58,430 nt of DNA from an uncultured Clostridia bacterium (GCA_934177485.1 CAKPPF010000008.1:1-58430), one strand, 5' to 3'. Shown: positions 31,210 to 39,788, numbered from the stretch's first letter. The notes: a model not told the origin generated them from the letters alone. A program made the numbers and translations.

Positions 31210-33069
31210 TTACTTAGATATAGCTTTAAATGGGCATTTACTAACACATGCACCACATTTAATACATACTTTAGGGTCAATTTTATGTGGTTGTTTTACT
31301 TCTCCAGAAATTGCATTTACAGGACATTGTCTTTTACAAATTCCACATCCTTTGCAAAGCTCTGGATTAATTTTAATATTAGCTAGTGCCTTGCATTCAC
31401 CTGTTGGGCATTTTTTATCTTTTATATGTGCTTCATATTCATTTCTAAAATATTTTATTGTAGATAATACTGGATTTGGTGCTGTTTGGCCAAGTCCACA
31501 TACAGAAGTTTTCTTTATTGATACTGCTAATCTTTCTAGTTTTTCTATATCTCCTTCTTCGCCTTTTCCTTCAGTTATTCTTGTAAGCATTTCAAGCATT
31601 CTTTTTGTTCCAATTCTGCATGGATTACACTTTCCACATGATTCGTCAACTGTAAATCCTAAATAAAATTTTGCAAGATTAACCATACATTTTGTGTCAT
31701 CCATTACAATTAGTCCACCAGAGCCCATCATGGAACCTATAGCACCTAATGATTCATAATCTATTGGTGTATCCAAATATTCTGCTGGTATACATCCTCC
31801 TGATGGTCCACCTGTTTGAGCTGCTTTAAATCCGTGTCCATTTGGTATTCCTCCACCAATATCAAAAACTATCTCTCTTAGTGTTGTTCCCATTGGTACC
31901 TCAACTAGTCCAATATTTACAACATTTCCACCTAATGCAAATACCTTAGTTCCTTTTGATGTTTCTGTTCCTATACTTGAATACCATTTTGCTCCGTTTA
32001 ATATTATTTTAGTAATATTTGCATATGTCTCAACATTGTTTATTAAAGTAGGTTTTTGCCATAAGCCTGCATTTGCTGGAAATGGTGGTTTTAATCTTGG
32101 TTGACCGCGTCTTCCTTCAATTGACTCTAAAAGCGCTGTTTCTTCTCCACATACAAAAGCTCCGGCTCCAAGTCTTACCTCTAAATCAAAACTAAAATCC
32201 GTTCCCCATATATTATTTCCAAGTATTCCATACTCTCTTGCTTGGTCTATTGCTTTTTGAAATCTATGTACAGCTATTGGGTATTCAGCTCTAACATATA
32301 TGTAACCTTTATTTGCCCCTATTGCATATCCTGCAATCATCATAGCTTCTATAACACAGTGTGGATCTCCTTCTAATATACTTCTGTCCATAAATGCTCC
32401 TGGGTCCCCTTCATCTGCATTACACACAACATATTTTTGATCGCCTTTAGCCATTTTTGTAAACATCCATTTTTTACCCGTAGGGAATCCTGCTCCTCCT
32501 CTACCTCTTAAGCCTGATTCCAATACTTCATTTATTACATCATCTTGGCTCATTGATGTTAATACTTTTTCTAAAGCCTTATATCCATCAAATGCGATGT
32601 ATTCATCAATACATTCAGGATTTATTACACCACAGTTTTTAAGTGCAATTCTTTTTTGTTTTTTATAAAAGTTAAGTTCATCTAATCTATCAACAAGAGT
32701 TCCATCAACATCTTTGCAAAGTAGTCTTTCTACTTTTTTACCTTCTATTATGTGTGTATTAATAATTTCCTCACAGTCTTCTGGTGTAACCATTGCATAA
32801 AATGTGTCTTCTGGTCTTATTATTACTATTGGTCCTTTTGCACAAAGTCCAAAACATCCAGTTTGAATAACTCTAACATTTTCTATATTTTTTTCTTTCA
32901 ATATTCTTCTAAACTCTTCAATTATTTTTGGTGATTTTGAAGATGTACACCCAGTTCCTCTACAAACAAGTATATGTTTTTCTCTTGTGTCTGCATTTAA
33001 GTTTATGCGTAAATCAAGTTCTTTTCTTTTTTCTTCTCTAATTTTTTGTATTTCTTCTAGAGTTTTCAT
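31210..33069 (-). CDS. hydB: NADH-binding hydrogenase subunit (HydB/HndC, NuoF-like)
   Basis: Protein of 619 residues, ATG behind GGGAGGT. An N-terminal thioredoxin-like [2Fe-2S] domain has CRGTGCTSSKSP and CFGLCAKGP. The NuoF core follows with the FMN/NADH site RGRGGAGFPTGKKW and CNADEGDPGAFMDR, an SLBB-like stretch, and the [4Fe-4S] site ESCGKCNPCRIGTKRM. Two ferredoxin clusters close the chain (CKGCGICKRQCP; CIKCGACVSKCP). It takes electrons from NADH and is the flavin-bearing centre of electron-bifurcating hydrogenases. The adjoining nuoE-like and hydA genes complete a three-subunit enzyme. Confidence 0.95.
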   Translation of the reverse strand: MKTLEEIQKIREEKRKELDLRINLNADTREKHILVCRGTGCTSSKSPKIIEEFRRILKEKNIENVRVIQTGCFGLCAKGPIVIIRPEDTFYAMVTPEDCEEIINTHIIEGKKVERLLCKDVDGTLVDRLDELNFYKKQKRIALKNCGVINPECIDEYIAFDGYKALEKVLTSMSQDDVINEVLESGLRGRGGAGFPTGKKWMFTKMAKGDQKYVVCNADEGDPGAFMDRSILEGDPHCVIEAMMIAGYAIGANKGYIYVRAEYPIAVHRFQKAIDQAREYGILGNNIWGTDFSFDLEVRLGAGAFVCGEETALLESIEGRRGQPRLKPPFPANAGLWQKPTLINNVETYANITKIILNGAKWYSSIGTETSKGTKVFALGGNVVNIGLVEVPMGTTLREIVFDIGGGIPNGHGFKAAQTGGPSGGCIPAEYLDTPIDYESLGAIGSMMGSGGLIVMDDTKCMVNLAKFYLGFTVDESCGKCNPCRIGTKRMLEMLTRITEGKGEEGDIEKLERLAVSIKKTSVCGLGQTAPNPVLSTIKYFRNEYEAHIKDKKCPTGECKALANIKINPELCKGCGICKRQCPVNAISGEVKQPHKIDPKVCIKCGACVSKCPFKAISK

Positions 33070-33145
33070 TTATACCTCCCTTTTGATATTAGCAGTTTAA
33101 AGTAAAATATTTCTTCACAACTTCTAATCTTCAACTTAAATATTA

Positions 33146-33640
33146 TTACTCTTTTTCTTTATATTCTGCAATTACTTTTTTCATTAAGTCTGGTGTTGCT
33201 TTTCCATATACTTCGTCATTTACAGTAAATACTGGTGCTAATCCACATGCTCCAATACATCTTGTTGCTTCTAGTGAGAATTTTCCGTCTTCTGTTGTCT
33301 CGCCTTCTTTTATTTTTAGTACCTCTTTTGCAGTATCTAATAATTTTTCTGAACCTTTTACAAAACATGCTGTTCCTAAGCATATTGCAATGTTATATTT
33401 TCCTTTTGGTTCTAAAGTAAATCTTGAGTAAAATGTTATAACTCCATATATTTCTGCCATTTCAATTCCTAAATACTCTGAAATTGCAAGTTGAGCTTTT
33501 TTCGGAATATACCCATAATACTCCTGTACTTCGTTTAATACCTGAATTAGATTGCTTTTGTTTTTCTTTTCATACTTATTTAATATTGCTTCTAGTTTTT
33601 CATCTTTGCCACCACATTGGCATTTGCAAGTTTCACCCAT
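33146..33640 (-). CDS. hydC: NuoE-like hydrogenase subunit (HydC/HndA)
   Basis: Protein of 164 residues from ATG 33640 (MGETCKCQC) behind GGGAGGA; an in-frame start eight codons earlier precedes the ribosome site. After a Cys-rich head, the NuoE helical region includes LIQVLNEVQEYYGYIPKKAQ. The thioredoxin-like [2Fe-2S] domain has CLGTACFVKG and CIGACGLAP with four ligands. It passes electrons within the NAD-linked hydrogenase. It is the first gene of the operon; 76 bases separate it from hydB. Confidence 0.93.
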   Translation of the reverse strand: MGETCKCQCGGKDEKLEAILNKYEKKNKSNLIQVLNEVQEYYGYIPKKAQLAISEYLGIEMAEIYGVITFYSRFTLEPKGKYNIAICLGTACFVKGSEKLLDTAKEVLKIKEGETTEDGKFSLEATRCIGACGLAPVFTVNDEVYGKATPDLMKKVIAEYKEKE

Positions 33641-33883
33641 GTTAATCCTCCCTTTTTTCAACATACTCTCATTTTATCAAATAGTTAAATTTAATTCAAC
33701 ATATATTTAAGAAAAAACAGTATTTTCCATAAACTTATGCTCATAATAGAGAACAAATTACCATTGTTATATTAAACTGGAGTTTTAAGATTATAAATTC
33801 AGTCTACTATTAAACTTTTCAGTTTTTTAACTGACTCCAAATTGATAGAAAACTCGAAAATTAACTTCTGAGAGTAATAAATG

Positions 33884-33908
33884 CTAACTAGAAATAGTTA
33901 GTTTTTTT
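33884..33908 (+). terminator. Terminator just before the second 90-residue gene
   Basis: CTAACTA (33884-33890) and TAGTTAG (33895-33901) followed by seven T. It lies only seven bases from the ribosome site, as in copy 1 where a terminator also precedes the gene, so it may insulate the element from upstream transcription. Confidence 0.65.
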
Positions 33909-33930
33909 GTTATGTAAAGGAGTTGGTTTT

Positions 33931-34203
33931 ATGTTGAATATAGAAACAAAAGAATTAAAAATAAGTGATAAACTAAAAAGAAAAATTGGTATAATTGGAA
34001 GATTTACTAATACTACTCCAGTTATAAATAATGGTTGTATTAAAAATATAACAAGTACTAATGTTGCTTATGTTATGCCACATATTATAGTTATTAAGAA
34101 AAATAAATACCTAATATTTGATGAATGTGATGTTGTTTATAAAAATACCTTTAAAAATAAAATAGTTTTTAAAGATTTAGAAGATTATATAAATAGTTAT
34201 TAA
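33931..34203 (+). CDS. 90-residue protein upstream of a serine recombinase (copy 2)
   Basis: ATG 33931, eight bases after AAAGGAG, encodes exactly 90 residues, as in copy 1 (4893-5165). The shared core reads NVAYVMPHIIVIKKNKYLIF against NIAYVEPHKVEIKGKTYLFF. Overall similarity is moderate, so the two copies are old relatives rather than a recent duplication. The next gene again is a broken large serine recombinase. Function unknown; conserved position suggests a role with the recombinase. It looks intact. Confidence 0.65.
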   Translation: MLNIETKELKISDKLKRKIGIIGRFTNTTPVINNGCIKNITSTNVAYVMPHIIVIKKNKYLIFDECDVVYKNTFKNKIVFKDLEDYINSY

Positions 34204-34239
34204 ATGTCTTTTTAAAGTATTAGACTTCGTAAAATTGAC

Positions 34240-34306
34240 TTTAAAGTGCCAAACAAGTGAAAGATATAGATATTAGGTTGCAAAAGTCAATTTAAAATGC
34301 CAAACA
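34240..34306 (+). repeat. Direct repeats TTTAAARTGCCAAACA before the recombinase
   Basis: TTTAAAGTGCCAAACA (34240-34255) and TTTAAAATGCCAAACA (34291-34306) differ at one base and are spaced 51 bases start to start, 24-100 bases ahead of the recombinase start. They could be protein-binding sites of the element. No copy was seen at the first relic. Confidence 0.5.
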
Positions 34307-34329
34307 TATAAAAGGAGATATTTAAAAAT

Positions 34330-34972
34330 ATGAATGAAGAGAAAAAAATAGCAGGTATTTATATAAGAGTTAGTACGGAAGATCAAGCTCGTGAATGTTT
34401 TAGGTAAGACTTGGAGAAATTCAACTATTCAAAAAATATTATCTAATGAAATATATAAAGGTGATTATATTCATGGTAAAAAAACTAGGCAACCAACATA
34501 TTATGAAAATGTAGTTGAACCTTTAGTTAGTAAAGAAAAATATGAATTTTGTCAGTATCAAAAATTAAGAAATACAAGGCACTATGAAAGAACTTCTACA
34601 TATCTTTTTGCTAACAAATTAAAATGTATTAAATGTGGTAATTATTTTGGTGGTAAAGCTAGTGTTAAAAAAAAACTAAATAAAAAATATTACTATTATA
34701 AATGTAATTATTGTAAAATTAACTTAAAAGAAGATTCTATTGAAAATTTAATATTAATGGAAATATTATCACTTGTTTATATAGATGACCTGTTTAACGA
34801 CTATTATACGCCATTTATTAAGTCAAAACTTGATTATAGTAAAGTTGACTATAAAAAGGAATTAAAAGAACTAGATAAAGAAAAAAATAGGATTAAAACA
34901 GCATATGTAAAAGGTATAGATGGTACACCTTTATATAAGAATATTTTTAAAACAAGTAATGAAGCTACTTAG
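34330..34972 (+). pseudogene. Large serine recombinase with internal deletion (TnpX-type)
   Basis: ATG 34330 behind AAAGGAG gives 25 residues with AGIYIRVSTEDQARE, then TAA at 34405. In another frame, from about 34400, the recombinase domain resumes: LGKTWRNSTIQKILSNEIYK, then GDYIHGKKTRQP, the zinc-ribbon region KCIKCGNYFGG...YKCNYCK and a coiled-coil-like lysine-rich tail. About 200 residues between the catalytic Ser and the recombinase domain are gone and the frame is shifted. The C-terminus is also short for TnpX. The N-terminus is near-identical in motif to the relic at 5270. Confidence 0.85.
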
Positions 34973-34984
34973 TACTTGTTTTTT
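34950..34984 (+). terminator. Terminator at the end of the recombinase relic
   Basis: AAACAAGTA (34950-34958) pairs with TACTTGTTT, followed by TTT (34973-34984); the hairpin spans the stop codon. Confidence 0.65.
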
Positions 34985-35039
34985 AGTATAAATATTTTAA
35001 TTAATTTAAATTTATATTCTTGTTAGATTTTATTATATT

Positions 35040-35084
35040 ATGTTAGATATTTTTTCCATCCACGATGGGAAAAATATCTAACAT
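35040..35084. repeat. Near-perfect 21-bp inverted repeat
   Basis: Arms 35040-35060 and 35064-35084 are complementary with one mismatch around the loop CAC; the core is TTTTTTCCATC-CAC-GATGGGAAAAA. It lies between the recombinase relic and the minus-strand gene at 35161. It could be a strong terminator, a small hairpin RNA or a miniature element end. Confidence 0.6.
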
Positions 35085-35120
35085 AGATGAACAGATTGTT
35101 TACCCTAGACACAAGTATTC

Positions 35121-35153
35121 CCATAAAAAAAACTAGTTATATTTCAAACTAAT
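35121..35153 (-). terminator. Terminator-like repeat, copy C, after the gene at 35161
   Basis: Minus strand ATTAGTTTGAAATATAACTA, GT(8), then ATGGG. TTAGTT/AACTAG can pair before an eight-T run, eight bases from the stop codon. It matches copy B (1637-1661), 33 kb away, over about 20 bases. Confidence 0.6.
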
Positions 35154-35160
35154 TTAAATA

Positions 35161-35994
35161 CTAAATATTACAGAAATATTTTTTTACTAATACTTCGATA
35201 TCCTCATTATTCATTGATACTATAACATGATCAGCATCATAATATTGTTTTTCTGCAACATTATTTATAAAATCATCATATTTAATTATTTTACCTTTAT
35301 CAAAGAATACATACCATTCTTCAATGTCATTACTTTGCCTAAAAATTATGTATGGTTTAATTGGAACAACAGAAGGAACATCTTCAGTAATTGAATACAT
35401 TCCTATAGAATAATTTGTATCTTTCTTTCTATATACTGTGGGAGCTGCGTAGTAAACATCATATGATTGAATCTCATTTAAAAATTTTTCAAAATCATTT
35501 AAGTTATTGTTTATTTTTTTAAGTTCTTTTTGACCTATTGAAATTGGATTGAATATACCAAATAAAATAAATATTAGATTTGAATTTCCTATTTTCTTTT
35601 TTATATTTTCTAAAGCTATTATACTGTTTTCTTCATCATCTTTAATAAATTTACCATTATCTTCTATATTCTCTTGCTGGTCTTCTCTTATATATTTCTT
35701 AATTTTTAATGTATTACAAATCTTTGCTATTATATCATAAAACAATTTAATTTCTGATGAAGATGTAGGTAAATTTAAAGAAAGTAGAATATCATTCTTA
35801 TCTATCCACAATTCTATTCCACGAGCAAGTTTTGCCTTATCATATAAAAGTGTATGACTTGCCATTTTACCTTCTTTTAATCTAAATTTTTCATCTCTAG
35901 CACCATAAGATAATCCAGTTATATTTATAATTTTATCCATTTTTAACTTCTTACTAAAAACAGATTTTTGTTTTATTCTTACATTTACCGGCAT
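35161..35994 (-). CDS. Unknown protein, possibly DUF4299-type
   Basis: Protein of 277 residues, ATG behind AAAGGAGATG. It has no signal peptide, membrane segment or Cys motif. The front contains INITGLSYGARDEKF, the middle a long helical region with acidic runs, and the back VPIKPYIIFRQSNDIEEWYV. The layout recalls DUF4299 proteins of Firmicutes, but this is a weak impression. It is followed by the same 3' sequence as the immunity genes near 1.6 kb, so it may belong to that accessory set. It is monocistronic. Confidence 0.5.
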   Translation of the reverse strand: MPVNVRIKQKSVFSKKLKMDKIINITGLSYGARDEKFRLKEGKMASHTLLYDKAKLARGIELWIDKNDILLSLNLPTSSSEIKLFYDIIAKICNTLKIKKYIREDQQENIEDNGKFIKDDEENSIIALENIKKKIGNSNLIFILFGIFNPISIGQKELKKINNNLNDFEKFLNEIQSYDVYYAAPTVYRKKDTNYSIGMYSITEDVPSVVPIKPYIIFRQSNDIEEWYVFFDKGKIIKYDDFINNVAEKQYYDADHVIVSMNNEDIEVLVKKYFCNI

Positions 35995-36139
35995 AAATTC
36001 ATCTCCTTTAAAAAATCACTACTTATCTGTCACTTCTATATGTTATTATACCACGAAGTTAGTGGATTTTATCACTAAATTAAATCATTTCAACATTTTT
36101 AATGTATATTCAAAATTTGGATTTTAATTAATACTCATA

Positions 36140-36215
36140 TGGCTGGGGTACTGTGATTCGAACACAGGAAATGTCGGAGTCAGAGTCCGATGCCTTACCG
36201 CTTGGCGATACCCCA
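36140..36215 (-). tRNA. tRNA-Gln (CUG)
   Basis: Minus strand: acceptor TGGGGTA pairs with TACCCCA, discriminator G, CCA encoded (36140-36142). D-arm GCCAAGCGGTAAGGC, anticodon stem TCGGA/TCCGA with loop CTCTGAC (anticodon CTG), and T-loop TTCGAAT. It reads CAG. It stands alone with no other tRNA nearby. Confidence 0.95.
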
Positions 36216-36318
36216 ATATATATTTCTTTTATATAATAACACATTTTTTATATAAAAGCTAGCTTTATCTAAAAAATATTTTATATGAAGAAAAGAGTCC
36301 ATAAATAATAGACTCTCT

Positions 36319-36999
36319 TCAAAATTTAATATTTTTACATATTTGAACATATACATCATAGTTTTTAATATTTCTTTTAACTATATTTTCGAATCCTGCA
36401 GAATGTGTTTTATATTTTAAATGAGCAAACTCGTGTGTTAATATATATTCAATTGTCTCTTTACTGTATTGTACGATGTCTGGATTTATTGTTATGATTT
36501 TTTTATCTGAATCACAACTTGCAATTTTATTTTTTATTCTTTTAATTTCATAATCTTCTGGAGCAAATCCAAGTTGTTTTCTTATTTTTTCCATTATTAT
36601 TTCTATTTCTTGATTTGCCACTAAATCATATAATTTTTCTATTAATTTTTCTAAAATTTCATCTCTATTTAGCTTTTTATATTTATTAGGAAGGCATATT
36701 TTTATGTTTTTTCCCTCTACTGTTAATGTTGGTTTTTTCAAATTTTTATAATTGATTTTAACTTTGCAATCTTCCCCTAATAACTTTACTACTTCATTTC
36801 TTATATATTCTTTTTCGTAATTTTTTTGGTATTCTTCTATTTTATTTAATATCCATTTTTTCTTTTCTTCTATAACATTTTGTATTTGATTGCCAGTGTA
36901 ATACCATGGGGCACTTACTACAACTTCTCCATTTTGAACTGATAAGTATAATTCATTATTATAATTTTTATTTACTGTATATGATATTACATTTTTCAT
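36319..36999 (-). CDS. YgjP-like metal-dependent hydrolase
   Basis: Protein of 226 residues, ATG 36999 behind GGGGGC. The zinc-protease signature is ILTHEFAHLKYKTHSAGFENIV: HExxH-like HEFAH plus a third His. The N-terminal half has the family's strands (NGEVVVSAPWYYT; KKKWILNKI). This is the YgjP/DUF45 (M48-like) family, widespread and poorly characterised; cytoplasmic, with no signal or membrane helix. It is monocistronic, about 100 bases after tRNA-Gln. Confidence 0.85.
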   Translation of the reverse strand: MKNVISYTVNKNYNNELYLSVQNGEVVVSAPWYYTGNQIQNVIEEKKKWILNKIEEYQKNYEKEYIRNEVVKLLGEDCKVKINYKNLKKPTLTVEGKNIKICLPNKYKKLNRDEILEKLIEKLYDLVANQEIEIIMEKIRKQLGFAPEDYEIKRIKNKIASCDSDKKIITINPDIVQYSKETIEYILTHEFAHLKYKTHSAGFENIVKRNIKNYDVYVQICKNIKF

Positions 37000-37184
37000 T
37001 TTTTTGCCCCCTATATTAATTCAAATTAGAACTTCTGTTCGTTTATTATTATACAAACACTTTTTCGGTTTGTCAATATTTTTTAATAAAAAAAATGCAA
37101 AAAAATGTTCGTTTAAAAATGTATATTAAAAGACATGGATGATAGGTATATAACCTTTCATACACATGCCTTTATAAAATTTTT

Positions 37185-38138
37185 TTATAATATTTCTTTT
37201 CTTATTTCTTGCATATATTCACTTAGTATTTTACAGCTTTCATCTAATTTTGCTTGATCTTTTTCTGATAAATCTAGCTCAAGTAATTCTCTTGCTCCAT
37301 TACTATTTATTATTGCTGGCATACCAATATATATATCTTTATGTCCATATTCACCATTTAAGTATGCAGAAACTGTTAATATTTCATTAGTATCATTTAG
37401 TATGTTTTTAATTATTCTTGTTAGTCCAATTCCTATTCCATAGTATGTTGCTTTTTTTCTATTTATTATTTCATAAGCAGAATCTCTAACTTCTACATAT
37501 ATTTTGTCTAAATCCTCAAGACTTCTATTACTATCATTCATTATATTTATCATTTTTTTACATCCAACATATGCGTGTTCCCATGGAACAAATGAAGAAT
37601 CACCATGTTCTCCCATTACATATGCATGAATATTTTTACTTGATACATCTAAATATTTTCCTATTTGATATCTTAATCTTGATGTATCTAATGCTGTTCC
37701 TGAGCCAATTACTCTATTGGTTGGAAATTTTGAAACTTCTTGTACAACTTTAGTCATTATATCTACAGGGTTTGATGCAACTAAAAATATTCCATTAAAT
37801 CCACTTGCTACAACTTGTGTTGTTATATCTTTCATTATTTTTGCATTTGCTGTAGATAATTCAAGTCTTGTTTGTCCTGGTTTTTGATTCAATCCAGCAG
37901 TAATAACTACTATATCTGCATCACTACAATCTGAATACTCTCCAGCCTTTACCACCATATGACTTGGTGAACATGGAATACCATCTGATAAGTCCATAGC
38001 TTCGCCTATTGCTTTATCTTTTAAAACATCAATTAATACAAGTTCATTTACAACTATGCCTTGATTAACTAAAGCATATGCCATGCTCATTCCTACAAAT
38101 CCTGTTCCAACTAAAACTACTTTTCTTTTTTCTATCAT
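37185..38138 (-). CDS. ldh: L-lactate dehydrogenase
   Basis: Protein of 317 residues from ATG 38138 (MIEKRKVVLVG); a GTG nine bases earlier overlaps the ribosome region. The Rossmann head is VVLVGTGFVGMSMAYAL. ITAGLNQKPGQTRLEL forms the substrate loop, VASNPVDIMT follows, and GEHGDSSFVPWEH has the active-site His. Substrate Arg residues are in place (QTRLEL; SRLRYQIG). It reduces pyruvate with NADH, regenerating NAD+ for glycolysis. An 18-bp palindrome covers the -35 region of its promoter, suggesting repressor control. Confidence 0.95.
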   Translation of the reverse strand: MIEKRKVVLVGTGFVGMSMAYALVNQGIVVNELVLIDVLKDKAIGEAMDLSDGIPCSPSHMVVKAGEYSDCSDADIVVITAGLNQKPGQTRLELSTANAKIMKDITTQVVASGFNGIFLVASNPVDIMTKVVQEVSKFPTNRVIGSGTALDTSRLRYQIGKYLDVSSKNIHAYVMGEHGDSSFVPWEHAYVGCKKMINIMNDSNRSLEDLDKIYVEVRDSAYEIINRKKATYYGIGIGLTRIIKNILNDTNEILTVSAYLNGEYGHKDIYIGMPAIINSNGARELLELDLSEKDQAKLDESCKILSEYMQEIRKEIL

Positions 38139-38177
38139 ATATATCACCTTTCCTTATTATGATTTCCACAATAGAAA

Positions 38178-38216
38178 ATTATATCACCATTTTATGTTTA
38201 TTTCAATATTGAAATA
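38178..38216 (-). promoter_or_regulatory. ldh promoter with palindromic operator
   Basis: Minus strand TTGAAA (38201-38206), 17-base spacer, TATAAT (38178-38183). The perfect palindrome TATTTCAATATTGAAATA (38199-38216) contains the whole -35 box. It differs from the Rex consensus TTGTTAA-N4-TTAACAA. Confidence 0.65.
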
Positions 38217-38319
38217 GAAAAATATTTAATTTAAATTGTGGGTTAGTCAATCATATGTCACAATCTTTTGAAAAATATATAGCTTGAGCGCCTCGTATTG
38301 CTTGACTCAATACGCTTTA

Positions 38320-38348
38320 TTGACATTTTTTTCAAATTATGCTATAAT
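38320..38348 (+). promoter_or_regulatory. Consensus promoter of the Cys-rich small gene
   Basis: TTGACA (38320-38325), 17 bases, TATAAT (38343-38348). A 7+7 inverted repeat CGTATTG-CTTGACT-CAATACG (38294-38314) ends six bases upstream of the -35 box and could be an activator or repressor site. Confidence 0.8.
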
Positions 38349-38382
38349 AAAAAAGTATTAAAATACAGGAAGGTGTATAAAA

Positions 38383-38655
38383 ATGAATGACAACATTAGC
38401 CCGGCAGATTTTGAGTTAATCCTCATCTGCCATTTTCAAAAATATTGCACAAATTGTCCTAAGCGAGTTGGATGTGAAGTACGGCGTCTTTTTTACTTAG
38501 ACGATCAATCTTTTGAATGCACTATACAGTTAAATGAACTGATGATTGTATCAAGATTTAACGTCTCTGAAACTGATGCATTCGAAGTTGCTCAAAGTTT
38601 AAGAGAAAAAAGAAACCTCGAAAGATTTTTACATCCGCGTTATTCGTACAAATAA
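38383..38655 (+). CDS. 90-residue Cys-rich protein, unknown
   Basis: ATG 38383 behind GGAAGG. Cysteines are clustered near the front: ICHFQKYCTNCPKRVGCEV has C-x6-C-x2-C-x6-C, able to bind zinc or an iron-sulfur cluster; another Cys follows near residue 46. The rest is helical (SETDAFEVAQSLREKR) with a basic tail. Codons such as CCG, CGG and CGT are more frequent than in neighbours. It has a consensus promoter and its own terminator. It may be a small redox or regulatory protein; I cannot name a family. Confidence 0.65.
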   Translation: MNDNISPADFELILICHFQKYCTNCPKRVGCEVRRLFYLDDQSFECTIQLNELMIVSRFNVSETDAFEVAQSLREKRNLERFLHPRYSYK

Positions 38656-38678
38656 AGGTAAAATATACCTTTCGTTTC

Positions 38679-38701
38679 GGCTCCCATTTAGGGAGCCTTT
38701 C
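38679..38701 (+). terminator. Terminator of the 90-residue Cys-rich gene
   Basis: GGCTCCC (38679-38685), loop ATTTA, GGGAGCC (38691-38697), TTTCT. Confidence 0.9.
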
Positions 38702-38733
38702 TCATATCAAGTTTACTTCACACTTACTAAATA

Positions 38734-38762
38734 AAAAGATTGCCAAAAATGGCAATCTTTTT
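38734..38762. terminator. Terminator of the GGGtGRT gene (bidirectional)
   Basis: AAAAGATTGCC (38734-38744) and GGCAATCTTTTT (38751-38762), 24 bases from the stop at 38787. Confidence 0.9.
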
Positions 38763-38786
38763 GTTTAGTATTTAGATTTTTATTAA

Positions 38787-39788
38787 TTATTTCATAGCTT
38801 CTTCTACTGCAACTGCTACTGCAACTGTTGCACCTACCATTGGGTTGTTACCCATTCCTATTAATCCCATCATTTCAACGTGTGCTGGTACTGAAGAACT
38901 TCCTGCAAATTGGGCATCTGAGTGCATTCTTCCCATTGTATCTGTCATACCATATGAAGCAGGTCCAGCAGCCATATTATCTGGATGTAATGTTCTACCT
39001 GTTCCACCACCTGATGCAACTGAGAAATATTTCTTTCCTGCTTCTAGTCTTTCTTTTTTGTATGTTCCAGCTACAGGGTGTTGGAATCTTGTTGGGTTTG
39101 TAGAGTTACCTGTTATAGAAACATCTACATCTTCTAACCACATTATTGCTACACCTTCTCTAACATCATTAGCTCCATAACATCTTACTTTGCTTCTTTC
39201 ACCGTCTGAGTAAGGTATTTCTTCTACAACTTTAACTTTTCCTGTAAAGAAATCAAAGTCTGTTTTTACGTATGTAAATCCATTTATTCTTGAAATTACT
39301 TGTGCTGCATCTTTTCCTAAACCATTTAATATAACTCTTAATGGTTCTTTTCTAACTTTATTTGCAGATTTTGCAATTCCTATTGCTCCTTCTGCTGCTG
39401 CAAAGCTTTCATGTCCTGCTAAGAATGCAAAGCATTTTGTTTCTTCAGATAAAAGCATTGATGCTAAATTTCCATGTCCTAAACCAACTTTTCTATCATC
39501 TGCAACAGAACCTGGTATACAGAAAGATTGTAAACCTTCTCCAATTGCTTTAGCTGCTTCATGAGCCTTTGTACAACCTTTTTTTATTGCTATAGCTGCT
39601 CCTAAAGTATATGCCCAAGCTGCATTATCAAAACATATTGGTTGAACTCCTTTTACTATTTCATAAGGATTAAATCCTTTATCTGTACATATTTTTAATG
39701 CATCTTCAAAATCTTTTATTCCGTATTTTTCCATTACTGGTTTTATTTGATCAATTCTTCTTTCATAACTTTCAAAAGTTACTGCCAT
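38787..39788 (-). CDS. GGGtGRT protein
   Basis: Protein of 333 residues, ATG behind AAGGAGG. It contains the signature that names the family, GGGTGRT, at about residue 264, plus GIKDFEDALKICTDKGFNPY, FLAGHESFAAAEGAIGIAK and a C-terminal MGLIGMGNNPMVGATVAVAVA stretch. No transmembrane helix is likely although glycine and alanine are rich. The family is conserved across anaerobic Firmicutes and always, to my knowledge, paired with the Fe-S scaffold-like gene found here upstream. Its reaction is not known. About 92 bases separate the two genes. Confidence 0.88.
   Translation of the reverse strand: MAVTFESYERRIDQIKPVMEKYGIKDFEDALKICTDKGFNPYEIVKGVQPICFDNAAWAYTLGAAIAIKKGCTKAHEAAKAIGEGLQSFCIPGSVADDRKVGLGHGNLASMLLSEETKCFAFLAGHESFAAAEGAIGIAKSANKVRKEPLRVILNGLGKDAAQVISRINGFTYVKTDFDFFTGKVKVVEEIPYSDGERSKVRCYGANDVREGVAIMWLEDVDVSITGNSTNPTRFQHPVAGTYKKERLEAGKKYFSVASGGGTGRTLHPDNMAAGPASYGMTDTMGRMHSDAQFAGSSSVPAHVEMMGLIGMGNNPMVGATVAVAVAVEEAMK

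Noticed and set aside
33665..33720. GTTAAATTTAAT as a Rex-like site before the hydrogenase operon
   Set aside because: Only one half resembles the consensus; ordinary in AT-rich DNA.
38236..38266. ATTGTG...CACAAT as a Rex site upstream of ldh
   Set aside because: The half-sites are far too widely spaced compared with Rex operators.
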